Counted from the stretch's first letter, positions 16,389 through 25,566 are shown. The stretch is DNA of 64,000 nucleotides from CAZMRW01 sp964568805 (GCA_964568805.1 CAZMRW010000011.1:1-64000), one strand, 5' to 3'. Numbers and translations: made by a program. The notes: a model not told the origin generated them from the sequence alone.

Positions 16389-17279
16389 TTATTTCGTCAG
16401 ACGGATTTCCGCTTCCAGATATTTTTTTGCGCAGTATTCGGCGACTTCGGCAGGTAAAGCCGGCGCCGGCGCGGTTTTGTTCCAGTCCAGGGTTTCCAGA
16501 TAATCGCGAATATATTGCTTGTCGAAACTGGGCGGGCTGGTACCGACCTGATACTGATCGGCAGGCCAAAACCTGGATGAATCGGGCGTTAGCGCTTCAT
16601 CGATCAGGTATAAAACGCCGTCATCATCGACGCCGAATTCAAACTTGGTGTCTGCAATGATAATGCCGCGTTCCTTTGCGTAAGCGGCAGCTTCGTTATA
16701 CAACTTCAAACTGGTGTCGCGAACTTTTCCGGCCAGCTCTGCCCCCATCAGTTCGACCGTTTTTTCGAAGCTGACATTTTCATCATGTTGACCCATCTCG
16801 GCTTTGGTGGACGGCGTATAAATGGCTTCCGGCAATTGCTGTGCCTGCTTTAGTCCTTCGGGCAGTTTAATGCCGCAAATGGCGCCGGTCTTTTGATAAT
16901 CCTTCCAGCCGGAGCCGATCAGATAACCACGCACGATGGCTTCAACCGGCAAGGGGTTTAATTTTTTCACGATAATTGCCCGACCTTCAATCTGCTGGCG
17001 CTCAGCAGGGTCAGGGACGACCTGTTCCAAGGGAATCGAAGCCAAATGATTCGGTATGATGTGTTTCAATTTTGCAAACCAGAAATTCGAAACGCTGGTT
17101 AATACCCGCCCTTTGCCGGGAATCGGATCCGGCAGAATCACATCGAACGCGGACAGCCTGTCTGTAGTGACGATCAGCATGTACTTATCGTCGATATCGT
17201 AGATGTCGCGCACCTTGCCACGGGCACGCAGCGTCAACGACGACAGCGCCGATTGGTAAAGAGCATCAGGAGCGTTCAT
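16389..17279 (-). CDS. purC: Phosphoribosylaminoimidazole-succinocarboxamide synthase
   Basis: A 296-residue SAICAR synthase, the ATP-dependent step joining CAIR and aspartate in purine synthesis. GKVRDIYDIDDKYMLIVTTD near the N-terminus is the ATP-site signature, followed by DRLSAFD and VEAIVRGYLIGSGW. The C-terminal DEALTPDSSRFWP is also typical. The length fits the ~300-residue form rather than the ~240-residue E. coli form. ATG at 17279 is chosen for its GAGG ribosome site; a frame 7 codons longer exists. xthA follows 41 bp downstream on the same strand. Confidence 0.96.
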   Translation of the reverse strand: MNAPDALYQSALSSLTLRARGKVRDIYDIDDKYMLIVTTDRLSAFDVILPDPIPGKGRVLTSVSNFWFAKLKHIIPNHLASIPLEQVVPDPAERQQIEGRAIIVKKLNPLPVEAIVRGYLIGSGWKDYQKTGAICGIKLPEGLKQAQQLPEAIYTPSTKAEMGQHDENVSFEKTVELMGAELAGKVRDTSLKLYNEAAAYAKERGIIIADTKFEFGVDDDGVLYLIDEALTPDSSRFWPADQYQVGTSPPSFDKQYIRDYLETLDWNKTAPAPALPAEVAEYCAKKYLEAEIRLTK

Positions 17280-17356
17280 AATACCTCGCAAAAGAGTCAA
17301 ATTGGGGTTGATGTGATAATTTTATCATTATTTTTTATACAACTGGGCCGATATCG

Positions 17357-18184
17357 ATGAGCTGGCTGGGCAAATTTATCGGGGGCGCCTTCGGATTCAT
17401 GCTGGGCGGTCCGTTGGGCGCCATTTTGGGCGCATCGGTCGGACATCAGTTTGATGTCGGCATCGGAGGTTTGCAGGATGAGGTGACATTCAGTCCCGGC
17501 GACCAGCATCGCGTGCAAATGGCTTTCTTTACCGCCACCTTTTCGGTGATGGGTCATATCGCCAAAGCCGACGGACGCGTTTCACCAGAAGAAATATCGC
17601 TTGCCAACCGGGTCATGGAGCAAATGGCGATTTCCGGTGAAATGCGCAAAACGGCCATTAATCTCTTCCAGCAGGGAAAAAATGCCGATTTTCCGCTGGA
17701 CGATGTGTTGGCGCAATTCTATAAGGAATGTCACCGGCGTACCGATTTGATCCGCATGTTTCTGGAAATTCAGATGCAGGAAGCGTTTGCCGACGGCGTC
17801 CTGGACAACAATGAAGAACGATTACTGTTGCATATTTGCAGCCGCCTGAGAATCTCCAGGTTTGACTACGAACGGATTAAAATTCAGTTGCAGGCTCAGT
17901 ACCGGTTTTATGGGCAGGGACAGCGCCATTACCGGCCGCAACCGCGGTCACAACAGTCCAGTCTTGAAGATGCCTACGGCGTTTTAGGGTTAACCCCTGC
18001 CGCAAGCGAGGCCGAAGTCAAAAAAGCCTATCGGCGATTGATGAGCCAGAATCATCCGGACAAGCTGGTCGCCAAAGGCTTACCGGAGGAAATGATGAAA
18101 CTGGCCAAGGAAAAGACCCAAAAAATCAGCAAGGCCTACGAAACCATCCAAAAGTCGGCCGGAAAAAACAAGACACGGGGTTAA
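17357..18184 (+). CDS. djlA: Co-chaperone DjlA (TerB plus J domain)
   Basis: A 275-residue membrane-anchored J-domain protein. A glycine-rich hydrophobic N-terminus (about 5-30, with repeated GG and GA pairs) is the transmembrane anchor. A TerB-like helical domain covers about 55-165. A C-terminal J domain (about 208-270) carries HPD in SQNHPDKL. It should stimulate the DnaK ATPase at the inner membrane. It is divergent from purC with a 77-bp gap and convergent with bamD. Domain order and length match DjlA closely. Confidence 0.92.
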   Translation: MSWLGKFIGGAFGFMLGGPLGAILGASVGHQFDVGIGGLQDEVTFSPGDQHRVQMAFFTATFSVMGHIAKADGRVSPEEISLANRVMEQMAISGEMRKTAINLFQQGKNADFPLDDVLAQFYKECHRRTDLIRMFLEIQMQEAFADGVLDNNEERLLLHICSRLRISRFDYERIKIQLQAQYRFYGQGQRHYRPQPRSQQSSLEDAYGVLGLTPAASEAEVKKAYRRLMSQNHPDKLVAKGLPEEMMKLAKEKTQKISKAYETIQKSAGKNKTRG

Positions 18185-18230
18185 GGGAGTCAGAATCAGG
18201 AAGTGATGGGCACAGGCTTTATAAGAGACT

Positions 18231-19070
18231 CTATTTTTCCAGGCCGATAAAATCCCATATCCGATGGGAGACAGTGGCGTTTTTGTATTCGGGAACCGGC
18301 GGGCCGTTCGGGAAGTTGAGTTCATAGATTCGGGCGACATCTTTAGCCTGGTCGGCCAACTCAAGCTTGCTATAAGCCTCCTGAAGGACTTCAAGGGCAA
18401 AAGGGACGGCGGGCGTGCGCTGGTATTTTTCGATCACTTCGGTGGCTCTGTTGGCCGCCGCGACATAGGCCTTACGTTTCATATAATAACGCGCAACGTG
18501 GACCTCGTGCATGGCCAGATTATTTTTTAGTGCGATCATCCGTTGTCTGGCGTCAGGAACATACTTGCTTTCCGGGAACCGGCGGATCAGTTCTTCGAAA
18601 TTATTATAAGCATCGCGGGCCGTACCTGGGTCACGTTGAGAGGTATCGGTGGGCAGGAAACGGTCAATAAATCCGAAGCCCCGGTTGTAATTAACCAGTC
18701 CTTTTAAATAGTAGGCATAATCAACACTGGGATTTCGTGGATTGGTTTTGATAAAGCGGTCAGCGGTAGCAATGGCGGACTCGGCTTCCTCATTTTTAAA
18801 ATAGGCATAAGCAAGGTCGAGCTGGTTTTGAGCGGACGATTCGCCATAGGGATAACGGGACTCGAGGGCTTCGTAGAGTTCCACTGCTTTTTTGTAATTG
18901 CCAGCGTCAACCGCCGTTTTGGCTTCGGTACGGAACTTTTCGGCATTCCATCCGATGTACTCATCTTCCGTGTCGGAATCTTTAAATGAAAAGTTTTTCA
19001 ACGTTTCACAACCCGTCAGGGATAAGCCCAAGCAGCAGATAAATAAAAATTTTATTAAAATTAATCGCAT
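18231..19070 (-). CDS. bamD: Outer membrane protein assembly factor BamD (lipoprotein)
   Basis: A 279-residue lipoprotein of the BAM complex, which inserts beta-barrel proteins into the outer membrane. The signal peptide ends in the lipobox LTGC, with Cys21 lipidated. The mature part is TPR-like repeats, with LYEALESRYPYGESSAQ, FIKTNPRNPSVDYAYYLKG and FEELIRRFPESKYVPDA as typical BamD helices. It is divergent from rluD across 118 bp, a very common gammaproteobacterial pairing. Essential in E. coli. Confidence 0.96.
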   Translation of the reverse strand: MRLILIKFLFICCLGLSLTGCETLKNFSFKDSDTEDEYIGWNAEKFRTEAKTAVDAGNYKKAVELYEALESRYPYGESSAQNQLDLAYAYFKNEEAESAIATADRFIKTNPRNPSVDYAYYLKGLVNYNRGFGFIDRFLPTDTSQRDPGTARDAYNNFEELIRRFPESKYVPDARQRMIALKNNLAMHEVHVARYYMKRKAYVAAANRATEVIEKYQRTPAVPFALEVLQEAYSKLELADQAKDVARIYELNFPNGPPVPEYKNATVSHRIWDFIGLEK

Positions 19071-19188
19071 AGTGCTAACGACACGTTGTAATATTAGAGG
19101 TTTTTCTCGCCGGATAAAAAACGGCGAATGCCATGTGCATTTAATCGGCGAGTATAACTTAACAAAGGGTTAACCAGAAGAACTTGTT

Positions 19189-20133
19189 ATGGAAAGATTG
19201 ACGGCAGAAGTGCCTTTTGAAATGGCGGGCATGCGTCTGGACCAGGCGCTCGCCGAACTGTTTGCCGATTATTCGCGCACCAAGCTGCAAACCTGGCTGA
19301 AAGCGGGGCGAGTCAAGGTCAACGGATTGACGCTCAAGGCAAAAGATAAGCTCGACGGCGGCGAAGAGATAACGCTCGATGCCGAGCCGGAGGTCGTGGT
19401 GACGTCCGAAGCGGAAGACATTCCGCTGGACATCGTGTATGAAGATGAAAGCCTTTTGATTGTCAATAAGCCGGCCGGACTGGTCGTGCATCCGGCTGCC
19501 GGCAATTGGCATGGAACCTTGCTCAATGCCCTGCTGAACCATGACGGCAATCTCGAGACCTTGCCCAGAGCCGGGATCGTGCATAGGATCGACAAAGAAA
19601 CCAGCGGCATCTTGATGATCGCAAAAACCTTACAAGCGCACAACAGTCTGACTCAGCAATTGCAGGATCGTGACATTACCCGGGAATATCTGGCGATCAC
19701 GAAAGGTCGGATGACCGCCGGCGGCACAATCGATGAGCCTATCGGCCGGCATCCGACCGATCGCAAACGTTATGTGGTGAAAGAGTCGGGTAAACCCGCC
19801 GTCACCCATTACCGGGTCATGCAGCGGTTCAAGCATCATACCCTGGTGCTGGTTAAACTGGAAACAGGGCGGACGCATCAGATCAGGGTGCATATGGCGC
19901 ATATCCGGTATCCGTTGCTGGGTGATCCGGTATATGGCGGCCGCTTTCAAATGCCGCCCGACTGCCATGAAAATCTGGAACAAGAGCTCCGTCGTTTTAA
20001 ACGGCAGGCATTGCATGCGGCGAAACTGGGTCTGCATCACCCCGTGACCGGTGACTATCTCGAATGGGAGCAGCCGTTGCCGGAAGATATGTCCCGTTTA
20101 CTGGAAGCGCTGGCGGAAAATGAATCCAAATAA
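19189..20133 (+). CDS. rluD: 23S rRNA pseudouridine synthase RluD
   Basis: A 314-residue pseudouridine synthase. The N-terminal S4 RNA-binding domain (about 15-75) includes SRTKLQTWLKAGRVKVNG. The catalytic segment GIVHRIDKETSG (about 131-142) contains the conserved Asp. KPAGLVVHP and GRTHQIRVHM are family motifs. RluD modifies U1911/1915/1917 of helix 69 in 23S rRNA in E. coli. Its 3' end overlaps the pgeF start by 14 bp, so the two are translationally close. Confidence 0.95.
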   Translation: MERLTAEVPFEMAGMRLDQALAELFADYSRTKLQTWLKAGRVKVNGLTLKAKDKLDGGEEITLDAEPEVVVTSEAEDIPLDIVYEDESLLIVNKPAGLVVHPAAGNWHGTLLNALLNHDGNLETLPRAGIVHRIDKETSGILMIAKTLQAHNSLTQQLQDRDITREYLAITKGRMTAGGTIDEPIGRHPTDRKRYVVKESGKPAVTHYRVMQRFKHHTLVLVKLETGRTHQIRVHMAHIRYPLLGDPVYGGRFQMPPDCHENLEQELRRFKRQALHAAKLGLHHPVTGDYLEWEQPLPEDMSRLLEALAENESK

Positions 20134-20857
20134 TTCGAATCTGATCTTTCCCGATTGGCCCGCCCCTGCCAACATCATAGGGGCTACCACCTTGCGAACC
20201 GGCGGAGTAAGCCTCGGCCCTTATGCCAGTCTCAATATTGCCATGCATGTCGGCGATGATTTGGACCGGGTAAAGCAAAACCGGCAAATCATCAAAAGCA
20301 GTCTCGACTTGCCGGCCGAGCCGGTATGGCTGGAACAGATTCATAGCGACCGGGTGATAAAAGCCGTTCCAAATATGCCCGCGCATCAGGCTGACGCCAG
20401 TTATACGGATCAATCCGGCGTTGTTTGCGCGGTCATGACGGCAGACTGTCTGCCTTTGCTGATCTGTGCTGTCGACGGCAGCCAGGTGGCCGCCATTCAT
20501 GCCGGATGGCGGGGTTTACTGGCGGGGGTGATCGGAAATACCGCCTCGGTATTCGGTCAACGGGATTTAATGGTTTGGCTGGGGCCGGCAATCGGGCCGG
20601 ACTGTTTTGAGATTGGTTCGGAAGTTCGCGACGCTTTCATGAAAAAATCGGCAGAATCCGCCAATGCGTTTAAACCCGGAAAAAGCGGCAAATGGCTGGC
20701 CGATATTTACCAACTGGCGCGCAATGAATTGTCGCATCTCGGCATCACCCGCATTTATGGCGGCAGCCTATGTACCGTTACCGACCCTGATCGTTTTTTT
20801 TCTTATCGACGGGAAACAACAACAGGGCGAATGGCCACACTTATCTGGAGAAAATAA
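20120..20857 (+). CDS. pgeF: Peptidoglycan editing factor PgeF (YfiH, multicopper-oxidase-like fold)
   Basis: A 245-residue protein of the YfiH/DUF152 family. WLEQIHSDRV carries the first metal-site His, VMTADCLPLLI the Cys and AAIHAGWRGL the second His, with the usual C-terminal TVTDPDRFFSYRR. In E. coli PgeF removes wrongly incorporated L-Ser from peptidoglycan precursors; older annotations call it a polyphenol oxidase. The start at 20120 overlaps the end of rluD by 14 bp; a longer frame exists but lacks family similarity. A ZIP transporter gene follows 4 bp after the stop. Confidence 0.93.
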   Translation: MNPNNSNLIFPDWPAPANIIGATTLRTGGVSLGPYASLNIAMHVGDDLDRVKQNRQIIKSSLDLPAEPVWLEQIHSDRVIKAVPNMPAHQADASYTDQSGVVCAVMTADCLPLLICAVDGSQVAAIHAGWRGLLAGVIGNTASVFGQRDLMVWLGPAIGPDCFEIGSEVRDAFMKKSAESANAFKPGKSGKWLADIYQLARNELSHLGITRIYGGSLCTVTDPDRFFSYRRETTTGRMATLIWRK

Positions 20858-20861
20858 CCTG

Positions 20862-21689
20862 GTGAATTTATTAATACTCATCATCCTCTTTACGGCGGTC
20901 GGCGGCATCCTCAGCGTATTGGCCGCGGGCGTGTTTTTGTTGTTGAAGGATCAGCAAAGGGATAAAGTTTTACCGCACGGCATCAGTTTTGCGATTGGTG
21001 CCTTACTGGCGGTGTCCTTCTGGGGCCTGATTCCCCATGCATTCGAAGAAGTCAGACCCGAGCAGTTTCAAACCTTGTCCGGTACGATTTTAGCCGGCAT
21101 TTTAGGCTTTTTTGTCCTGGAAAAATTGCTTATCTGGCGGCATTGTCATTACGGCAGTTGCGAAGCGCACGGGGACGACGTGCATACACACGAAACAGGA
21201 CATGGCCACAGTCATGATCATCACCCGGTTAAATCGGCCGGGGCGTTAATCATTCTGGGTGACAGCATTCATAATTTTGTTGACGGCATCCTGATTGCCG
21301 CGGCGTTTTTGACCGATGTCAAATTGGGCATAGTCACCAGTCTCGCGGTTGCGGCTCACGAGATTCCGCAGGAAGTAGGCGATTTTGCCATATTACTGGA
21401 CAGCGGCTACAGCAAGGTCAAGGCGCTTTTTTATAACATACTGTCCAGTCTGGCAACCGTTTTAGGAGGTACTCTGGCCTATTTCAGCCTGGAAGATCTG
21501 CATGACAGTCTGCCGTATTTTCTGGCGCTGGCGGCGTCCAGTTTTATTTATATTGCGGTGGCCGATTTAATCCCTTCTTTGCACAGAAAAACCGATATGA
21601 AGGCTGCGGTCGAACAGATCGTCCTGATAACGGCCGGGGTCTTGCTCATCTGTTCGTTGCATAACTTCGTCCATAGTTTTGAAGGATAG
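20862..21689 (+). CDS. ZIP family divalent metal transporter
   Basis: A 275-residue integral membrane protein with about eight hydrophobic segments. The start is GTG at 20862 (VNLLILIILF), 4 bp after pgeF; a longer overlapping frame inside pgeF would add non-membrane sequence. The histidine-rich loop (about 88-118; HTHETGHGHSHDHH) is typical of ZIP cytoplasmic loops. HNFVDG and HEIPQEVGD are the paired metal-path motifs of helices IV and V. It probably imports zinc or a similar ion. No Zur site was identified. Confidence 0.88.
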   Translation: MNLLILIILFTAVGGILSVLAAGVFLLLKDQQRDKVLPHGISFAIGALLAVSFWGLIPHAFEEVRPEQFQTLSGTILAGILGFFVLEKLLIWRHCHYGSCEAHGDDVHTHETGHGHSHDHHPVKSAGALIILGDSIHNFVDGILIAAAFLTDVKLGIVTSLAVAAHEIPQEVGDFAILLDSGYSKVKALFYNILSSLATVLGGTLAYFSLEDLHDSLPYFLALAASSFIYIAVADLIPSLHRKTDMKAAVEQIVLITAGVLLICSLHNFVHSFEG

Positions 21690-21761
21690 GAATAAGACAC
21701 AAGGCGAAGGGTACAAGGTCCAAAAAAGCTTGATGTATGGTAATTAAACTCAAGCATTTTT

Positions 21762-21789
21762 TCGCCTTTCGCCTTTCGCCTTTCGCCTT
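21762..21789. repeat. Heptanucleotide tandem repeat (CGCCTTT)
   Basis: The unit CGCCTTT is repeated about four times in a row between two convergent genes. About 70 bp to its left, the sequence near 21697 (ACAAGGCGAAGGG) resembles the complement of the same unit. Such short tandem repeats can slip in length. No gene spans it, so phase variation of a protein is not implied. Confidence 0.6.
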
Positions 21790-21805
21790 GAAACTTGTAA
21801 CCAAC

Positions 21806-23440
21806 TCAAGTCAACACATCGGGTCCGGCTTTGCCTGTGCGTTTTTTGATTTCGCAAAATTGTTCGGCAAGGTTGATTAATTCGGCCAATGCCTCCTGAG
21901 CATCCTGGTTATGTTTGGCGGCATCGGCTTCAAACTTTTCCAGATAGATCCGTAACGTGGCCCCCACCGTACCGGTCCCTGACAAGCGAAAGACGATACG
22001 CGAGCCGTCTTCAAAACCGATGCGTATGCCCTGATTTTTGCTGATACTGCCGTCTATCGGATCTTCATAGCTGAATTCATCGGCATATTTGACGGTATAA
22101 TCGCCAAAGGTCTGACCCTGCAGCGTCGGCAGCAGTTGGCGTAAATGATCGACAATGTCGTTGGCGATCAACGTTTCCACGGCTTCATAATCGTGCCGGC
22201 AATAAATGTCCCGGCCGAATTTCTGCCAGTGTTCATGGACAATGTCGGCGACCGACTGGCGTCTTCTCGCGATTAGATTCAACCAGAACAACACGGCCCA
22301 CAAGCCGTCTTTTTCGCGAACATGATTTGAACCGGTGCCAAAACTTTCTTCGCCGCAAAGAGTGATTTTGCCGGCATCCAGGAGATTGCCAAAGAATTTC
22401 CATCCGGTTGGCGTCTCGTAGCAGGGAATCTTGTAATTGGCTGCAACCCGGTCCACGGCCTGACTGGTCGGCATCGAACGGGCGACGCCGCTGAGTCCTT
22501 TGGCGTAGGCTGGGATCAAATGGGCATTTGCCGCCATAATTGCCAGGCTGTCGCTGGGCGTGACAAAAATATTGCTGCCGGTAATCATATTTCGATCGCC
22601 GTCACCATCCGAGGCGGCGCCGAAACAGGGCGCCGACGCGCTGAACATCCGTTCAGCCAGTTCCTGAGCGTGGGCCAGATTCGGATCGGGGTGGTGGCCG
22701 CCAAAATCCTCCAGCGGTGTGGCATTGATGACTGATTCCGGCGACGCGCCCAGCATATCGACCAGAATTCTTTTTGCATAAGGGCCGGTGATGGCATGCA
22801 TGGCATCAAAGAGTAGGGTGATATAACCGGAGCTGACGCTTTGTTTTAACAGGTTAAAATCAAAAATAGACTGCATGAGTTCGGCGTAATCCGTAACGGG
22901 GTCTATAATCGAAATGGTGAATTCGTCGATTTGTTGGGAGCCGATTCGATCCAGGTCTACGTCTTCGAAGCGGGCAATTTTATAATTGTCAATGGTTTGA
23001 CTGCGTTGGTAAAATGCGTTGGTATACTTTTCCGGAGCCGGGCCGCCATTACTGACGTTATACTTAATGCCGAAGTCTTCGTCCGGACCTCCCGGATTAT
23101 GACTGGCCGATAATACCAGGCCGCCGAAGGCGTTATTTTTTCGAATGATATGTGACGCCGCGGGGGTGGACAAAAGTCCGCTCTGGCCTATAATAAGTTT
23201 GCCGAAACCATTGGCGGCGGCCATTTTAATAATGATTTGTATGGCTTCCCGGTTAAAATAGCGGCCATCGCCGCCAAGTACCAATGTTTTGCCGGCATAG
23301 CCTTCCAGGGAGTCGAAAATCGATTGTACAAAATTTTCCAGATAACCGGACTGACGGAATACATTAACTTTTTTTCTAAGTCCTGATGTTCCAGGATTTT
23401 GGTCGTTGTATGGGTGAGTTGTGATGGTTTCAATTTGCAT
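21806..23440 (-). CDS. pgm: Phosphoglucomutase (alpha-D-glucose-phosphate specific)
   Basis: A 544-residue alpha-D-phosphohexomutase interconverting glucose-1-phosphate and glucose-6-phosphate. The N-terminus PGTSGLRKK is the family start. LSASHNPGG holds the phosphoserine, GDGDRNM is the metal-binding loop, CGEESFGTGS the sugar-recognition loop and RLSGTGTVGATLRIY the phosphate-binding loop. The ATG at 23440 (MQIETITTHP) is preferred for its AGGA ribosome site; 16 extra codons upstream lack support. It could work with the glycogen phosphorylase encoded at 44.4-46.9 kb. Confidence 0.95.
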   Translation of the reverse strand: MQIETITTHPYNDQNPGTSGLRKKVNVFRQSGYLENFVQSIFDSLEGYAGKTLVLGGDGRYFNREAIQIIIKMAAANGFGKLIIGQSGLLSTPAASHIIRKNNAFGGLVLSASHNPGGPDEDFGIKYNVSNGGPAPEKYTNAFYQRSQTIDNYKIARFEDVDLDRIGSQQIDEFTISIIDPVTDYAELMQSIFDFNLLKQSVSSGYITLLFDAMHAITGPYAKRILVDMLGASPESVINATPLEDFGGHHPDPNLAHAQELAERMFSASAPCFGAASDGDGDRNMITGSNIFVTPSDSLAIMAANAHLIPAYAKGLSGVARSMPTSQAVDRVAANYKIPCYETPTGWKFFGNLLDAGKITLCGEESFGTGSNHVREKDGLWAVLFWLNLIARRRQSVADIVHEHWQKFGRDIYCRHDYEAVETLIANDIVDHLRQLLPTLQGQTFGDYTVKYADEFSYEDPIDGSISKNQGIRIGFEDGSRIVFRLSGTGTVGATLRIYLEKFEADAAKHNQDAQEALAELINLAEQFCEIKKRTGKAGPDVLT

Positions 23441-23513
23441 ATTTTTTCCTGAGTTCGACAATAAGCTGGAATGTCTAAAATACACCAAAACTCTTTTCTA
23501 GTGTAGAGCATTT

Positions 23514-24056
23514 ATGTTGCGCATTTATTTATTACTGTGTTGTTTTTGCTTTTCACTCGCGGTATCGGCGAATGATGATATTTGGCTATTGGTAGATACG
23601 ACAGGCCTTAAAATTGAAGTAAAAAGGGGAGAAAAAACCCTGGATACTATCAATGATATCGCCATTGGCCGTGCCGGCGCGGGATTCAAAACCCATCGAG
23701 GCGATAATGTTACACCTTATGGAGATTACCGGATCGGCTGGGTGGGCGAAAGAAGTTCCTTTAGACGGTTTTACGGGTTGACCTATCCCTCTGCCGAGGA
23801 TGCCGAATTGGCATTCAGCAAAGGCCTTATTGACCAGAAAACCCATGACCGGATAATTGACGCCCATCGCTATCATCAAGTGCCTCCGCAAAATACGCCG
23901 TTAGGCGGTCAGATCGGCATTCATGGCCTAGGTCGCGCCGATCTAAAAATCCATAAAAGTATGAATTGGACTCATGGCTGTATCGCCATGACCAATAGCC
24001 AGATCGATCATTTAAGCCACTGGCTGGGGACGGGAACGCTAGTAAAAATAAAATAA
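23514..24056 (+). CDS. L,D-transpeptidase (YkuD domain)
   Basis: A 180-residue exported enzyme. A signal peptide covers about 1-19 and ends near AVSAN. The YkuD domain fills the rest, with the active-site pattern IGIHGLG, then SMNWTHGCIAM near residues 150-160, supplying the catalytic His and Cys. These enzymes form 3-3 peptidoglycan crosslinks or attach proteins to meso-diaminopimelate. The next gene, 79 bp downstream on the same strand, is a Braun-type lipoprotein ending in lysine, a plausible substrate. No LysM or other binding domain is present. Confidence 0.9.
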   Translation: MLRIYLLLCCFCFSLAVSANDDIWLLVDTTGLKIEVKRGEKTLDTINDIAIGRAGAGFKTHRGDNVTPYGDYRIGWVGERSSFRRFYGLTYPSAEDAELAFSKGLIDQKTHDRIIDAHRYHQVPPQNTPLGGQIGIHGLGRADLKIHKSMNWTHGCIAMTNSQIDHLSHWLGTGTLVKIK

Positions 24057-24135
24057 TATGGAAACTTGTTAAAAATATGTTAAAATGCGTACCGGATGTA
24101 ATGTTTTTTATACTGTTAACAAAAAGGAAAATGCA

Positions 24136-24414
24136 ATGAAAAGAATAGTTAAAATATCAATGATTGCTTTAGCTGCTAGTCTGGTAGTTGGTTGCGCCAC
24201 TAATAGCGACATCGACAACTTACAATCACAAATTGACGGTTTGAAAACTTCAGTAGCACAAGCTTCTTCAGATGCTGCTAGCGCGCAATCTGCTGCTGCT
24301 GACGCATCTGCAAAAGCCGCTGCTGCGGAAGCCGCTGCAAACCGTGCTGCTCAATATGCTCAAGACACCAACAGCAAATTGGACAGCATGTTCAAAAAAT
24401 CAATGATGAAATAA
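24136..24414 (+). CDS. Lpp/OprI-type alanine-rich outer membrane lipoprotein
   Basis: A 92-residue lipoprotein. The signal peptide ends in a lipobox with VVGC (Cys20). The mature chain begins ATNSDIDNLQSQIDGLK, like Lpp, continues as an alanine-rich coiled coil (about 40-78) and ends in FKKSMMK. The C-terminal lysine is the residue that L,D-transpeptidases join to peptidoglycan in E. coli Lpp. ATG at 24136 follows an AAGGA site; an upstream in-frame start at 24085 would spoil the signal peptide. A strong terminator follows, suggesting an abundant transcript. It is encoded just after an L,D-transpeptidase. Confidence 0.85.
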   Translation: MKRIVKISMIALAASLVVGCATNSDIDNLQSQIDGLKTSVAQASSDAASAQSAAADASAKAAAAEAAANRAAQYAQDTNSKLDSMFKKSMMK

Positions 24415-24438
24415 ATCATCATTGCTTTAATGCAATAA

Positions 24439-24473
24439 AAAGCCCGATGAGGTTATCCTCATCGGGCTTTTTT
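24439..24473 (+). terminator. Rho-independent terminator of the lipoprotein gene
   Basis: A perfect 14-bp stem (AAAGCCCGATGAGG at 24439-24452 pairing with 24457-24470), a 4-base loop TTAT and a T-run. It lies 25 bp after the lipoprotein stop and is the strongest terminator in the window. Confidence 0.93.
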
Positions 24474-24654
24474 GTTTATGGAACAATTATTTTGGACAAT
24501 GAGCCGGTTTGGTCCGGTTTATACTCGGCATTAACTCCGGACAACATTGCCGGCAGAGAAAAGATTAAAAGCGCAAAGTGAAGCCCATCATGGCAGCGTT
24601 AAGATGGGCTTAGGCTATCGCCGACCGGTCAGTGATTGCCAAAATTTTCTCCGT

Positions 24655-25566
24655 TCAGGCTGCCGTATTTACTCCCCCGAACAGTTCCAGCAAACGCGGC
24701 AGGAAGTTTGATAACTCCAGAGACATGATGGAAAAGTCGGCATCAAAGCGTTCCGCTTCGTTCCCGGCTTCAATATCGGCTACCTGATCCTGAATCAAAT
24801 CAAGAAAGCGCAGACGCTTTATCGAAAGATGTTCATCGATAACGAATGACAGGCGGTCGGCCCAATTGACAGCCAGTTTAATGACGAGCTTGCCGGAATC
24901 AAGATGATTTTTGATTTCAGGGACAGCCAGATCGTGCCGTTTACAGCGTATAATACCGCCTTCTTCTTCGGGGGAGCGCAGCTCGCATTCATCTTCAATG
25001 GTGATCTCGTCAGGCGTCTGATTATTCAGCAGCCAACCGGTCATCGCCATGCTGGGTTTTTCCACAGTGTTAAGAGGAATGGCGGGCAGCGTACCCAGGC
25101 ATTTACGCAAGCTGCTAAGCAAATCCTCCGCACTTTTGGCCGACGCCGCATCGACAATCAGCCAGCCGCCTTTAGGATCGATATAAGCATAGGTTTTCCG
25201 TGAAAATGTGAAGGCTTTGGGTAATAATTCAAAAATCAACTCGTCTTTAATGACGGAGCGCTCCTTTTTGGATAATTTACGACCCTCCCGGTCTTCTGCT
25301 TCAAGAATTTTATCCTGAACCATTTCATTAACGACGGCGCTTGGCAGAACTTTTTCTTCTTTTTTGCCGCAGACCATCATGAAGCCATTACTGCCATGCA
25401 CTAATTGACCTGAAGTTTTACCTATAGGCGCCGTCCAGCCGAAACTGAATTCTTCATGAGGGCCGGTGGGACGAAACGAAAGAGCTTCGAGTTTTTGCTC
25501 AAGTTCGTCCGATGTTAATGTGAATGCTTCGCTAAGACGAAAAATAGTCAAATTTTTAAACCACAT
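24655..25566 (-). CDS. rdgC: Recombination-associated protein RdgC
   Basis: A 303-residue RdgC, a ring-forming DNA-binding protein that modulates RecA in E. coli and pilin variation in Neisseria. The N-terminus MWFKNLTIFRLSE is family-typical, as are the GPHEEFSFGW segment and the VNWADRLSFVIDEHLSIKRL segment in the C-terminal half. Length matches the family. It is monocistronic, divergent from the hypoxanthine-glycosylase-like gene across 75 bp. Confidence 0.95.
   Translation of the reverse strand: MWFKNLTIFRLSEAFTLTSDELEQKLEALSFRPTGPHEEFSFGWTAPIGKTSGQLVHGSNGFMMVCGKKEEKVLPSAVVNEMVQDKILEAEDREGRKLSKKERSVIKDELIFELLPKAFTFSRKTYAYIDPKGGWLIVDAASAKSAEDLLSSLRKCLGTLPAIPLNTVEKPSMAMTGWLLNNQTPDEITIEDECELRSPEEEGGIIRCKRHDLAVPEIKNHLDSGKLVIKLAVNWADRLSFVIDEHLSIKRLRFLDLIQDQVADIEAGNEAERFDADFSIMSLELSNFLPRLLELFGGVNTAA

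Noticed and set aside
16348..16569. N-terminal extension of exonuclease III (74 codons)
   Set aside because: Overlaps purC and has no similarity; the family N-terminus MKIISWNVNG fixes the start at 16347.
21762..21789. CRISPR-like array
   Set aside because: The repeat unit is only 7 bp with no spacers; a simple tandem repeat.
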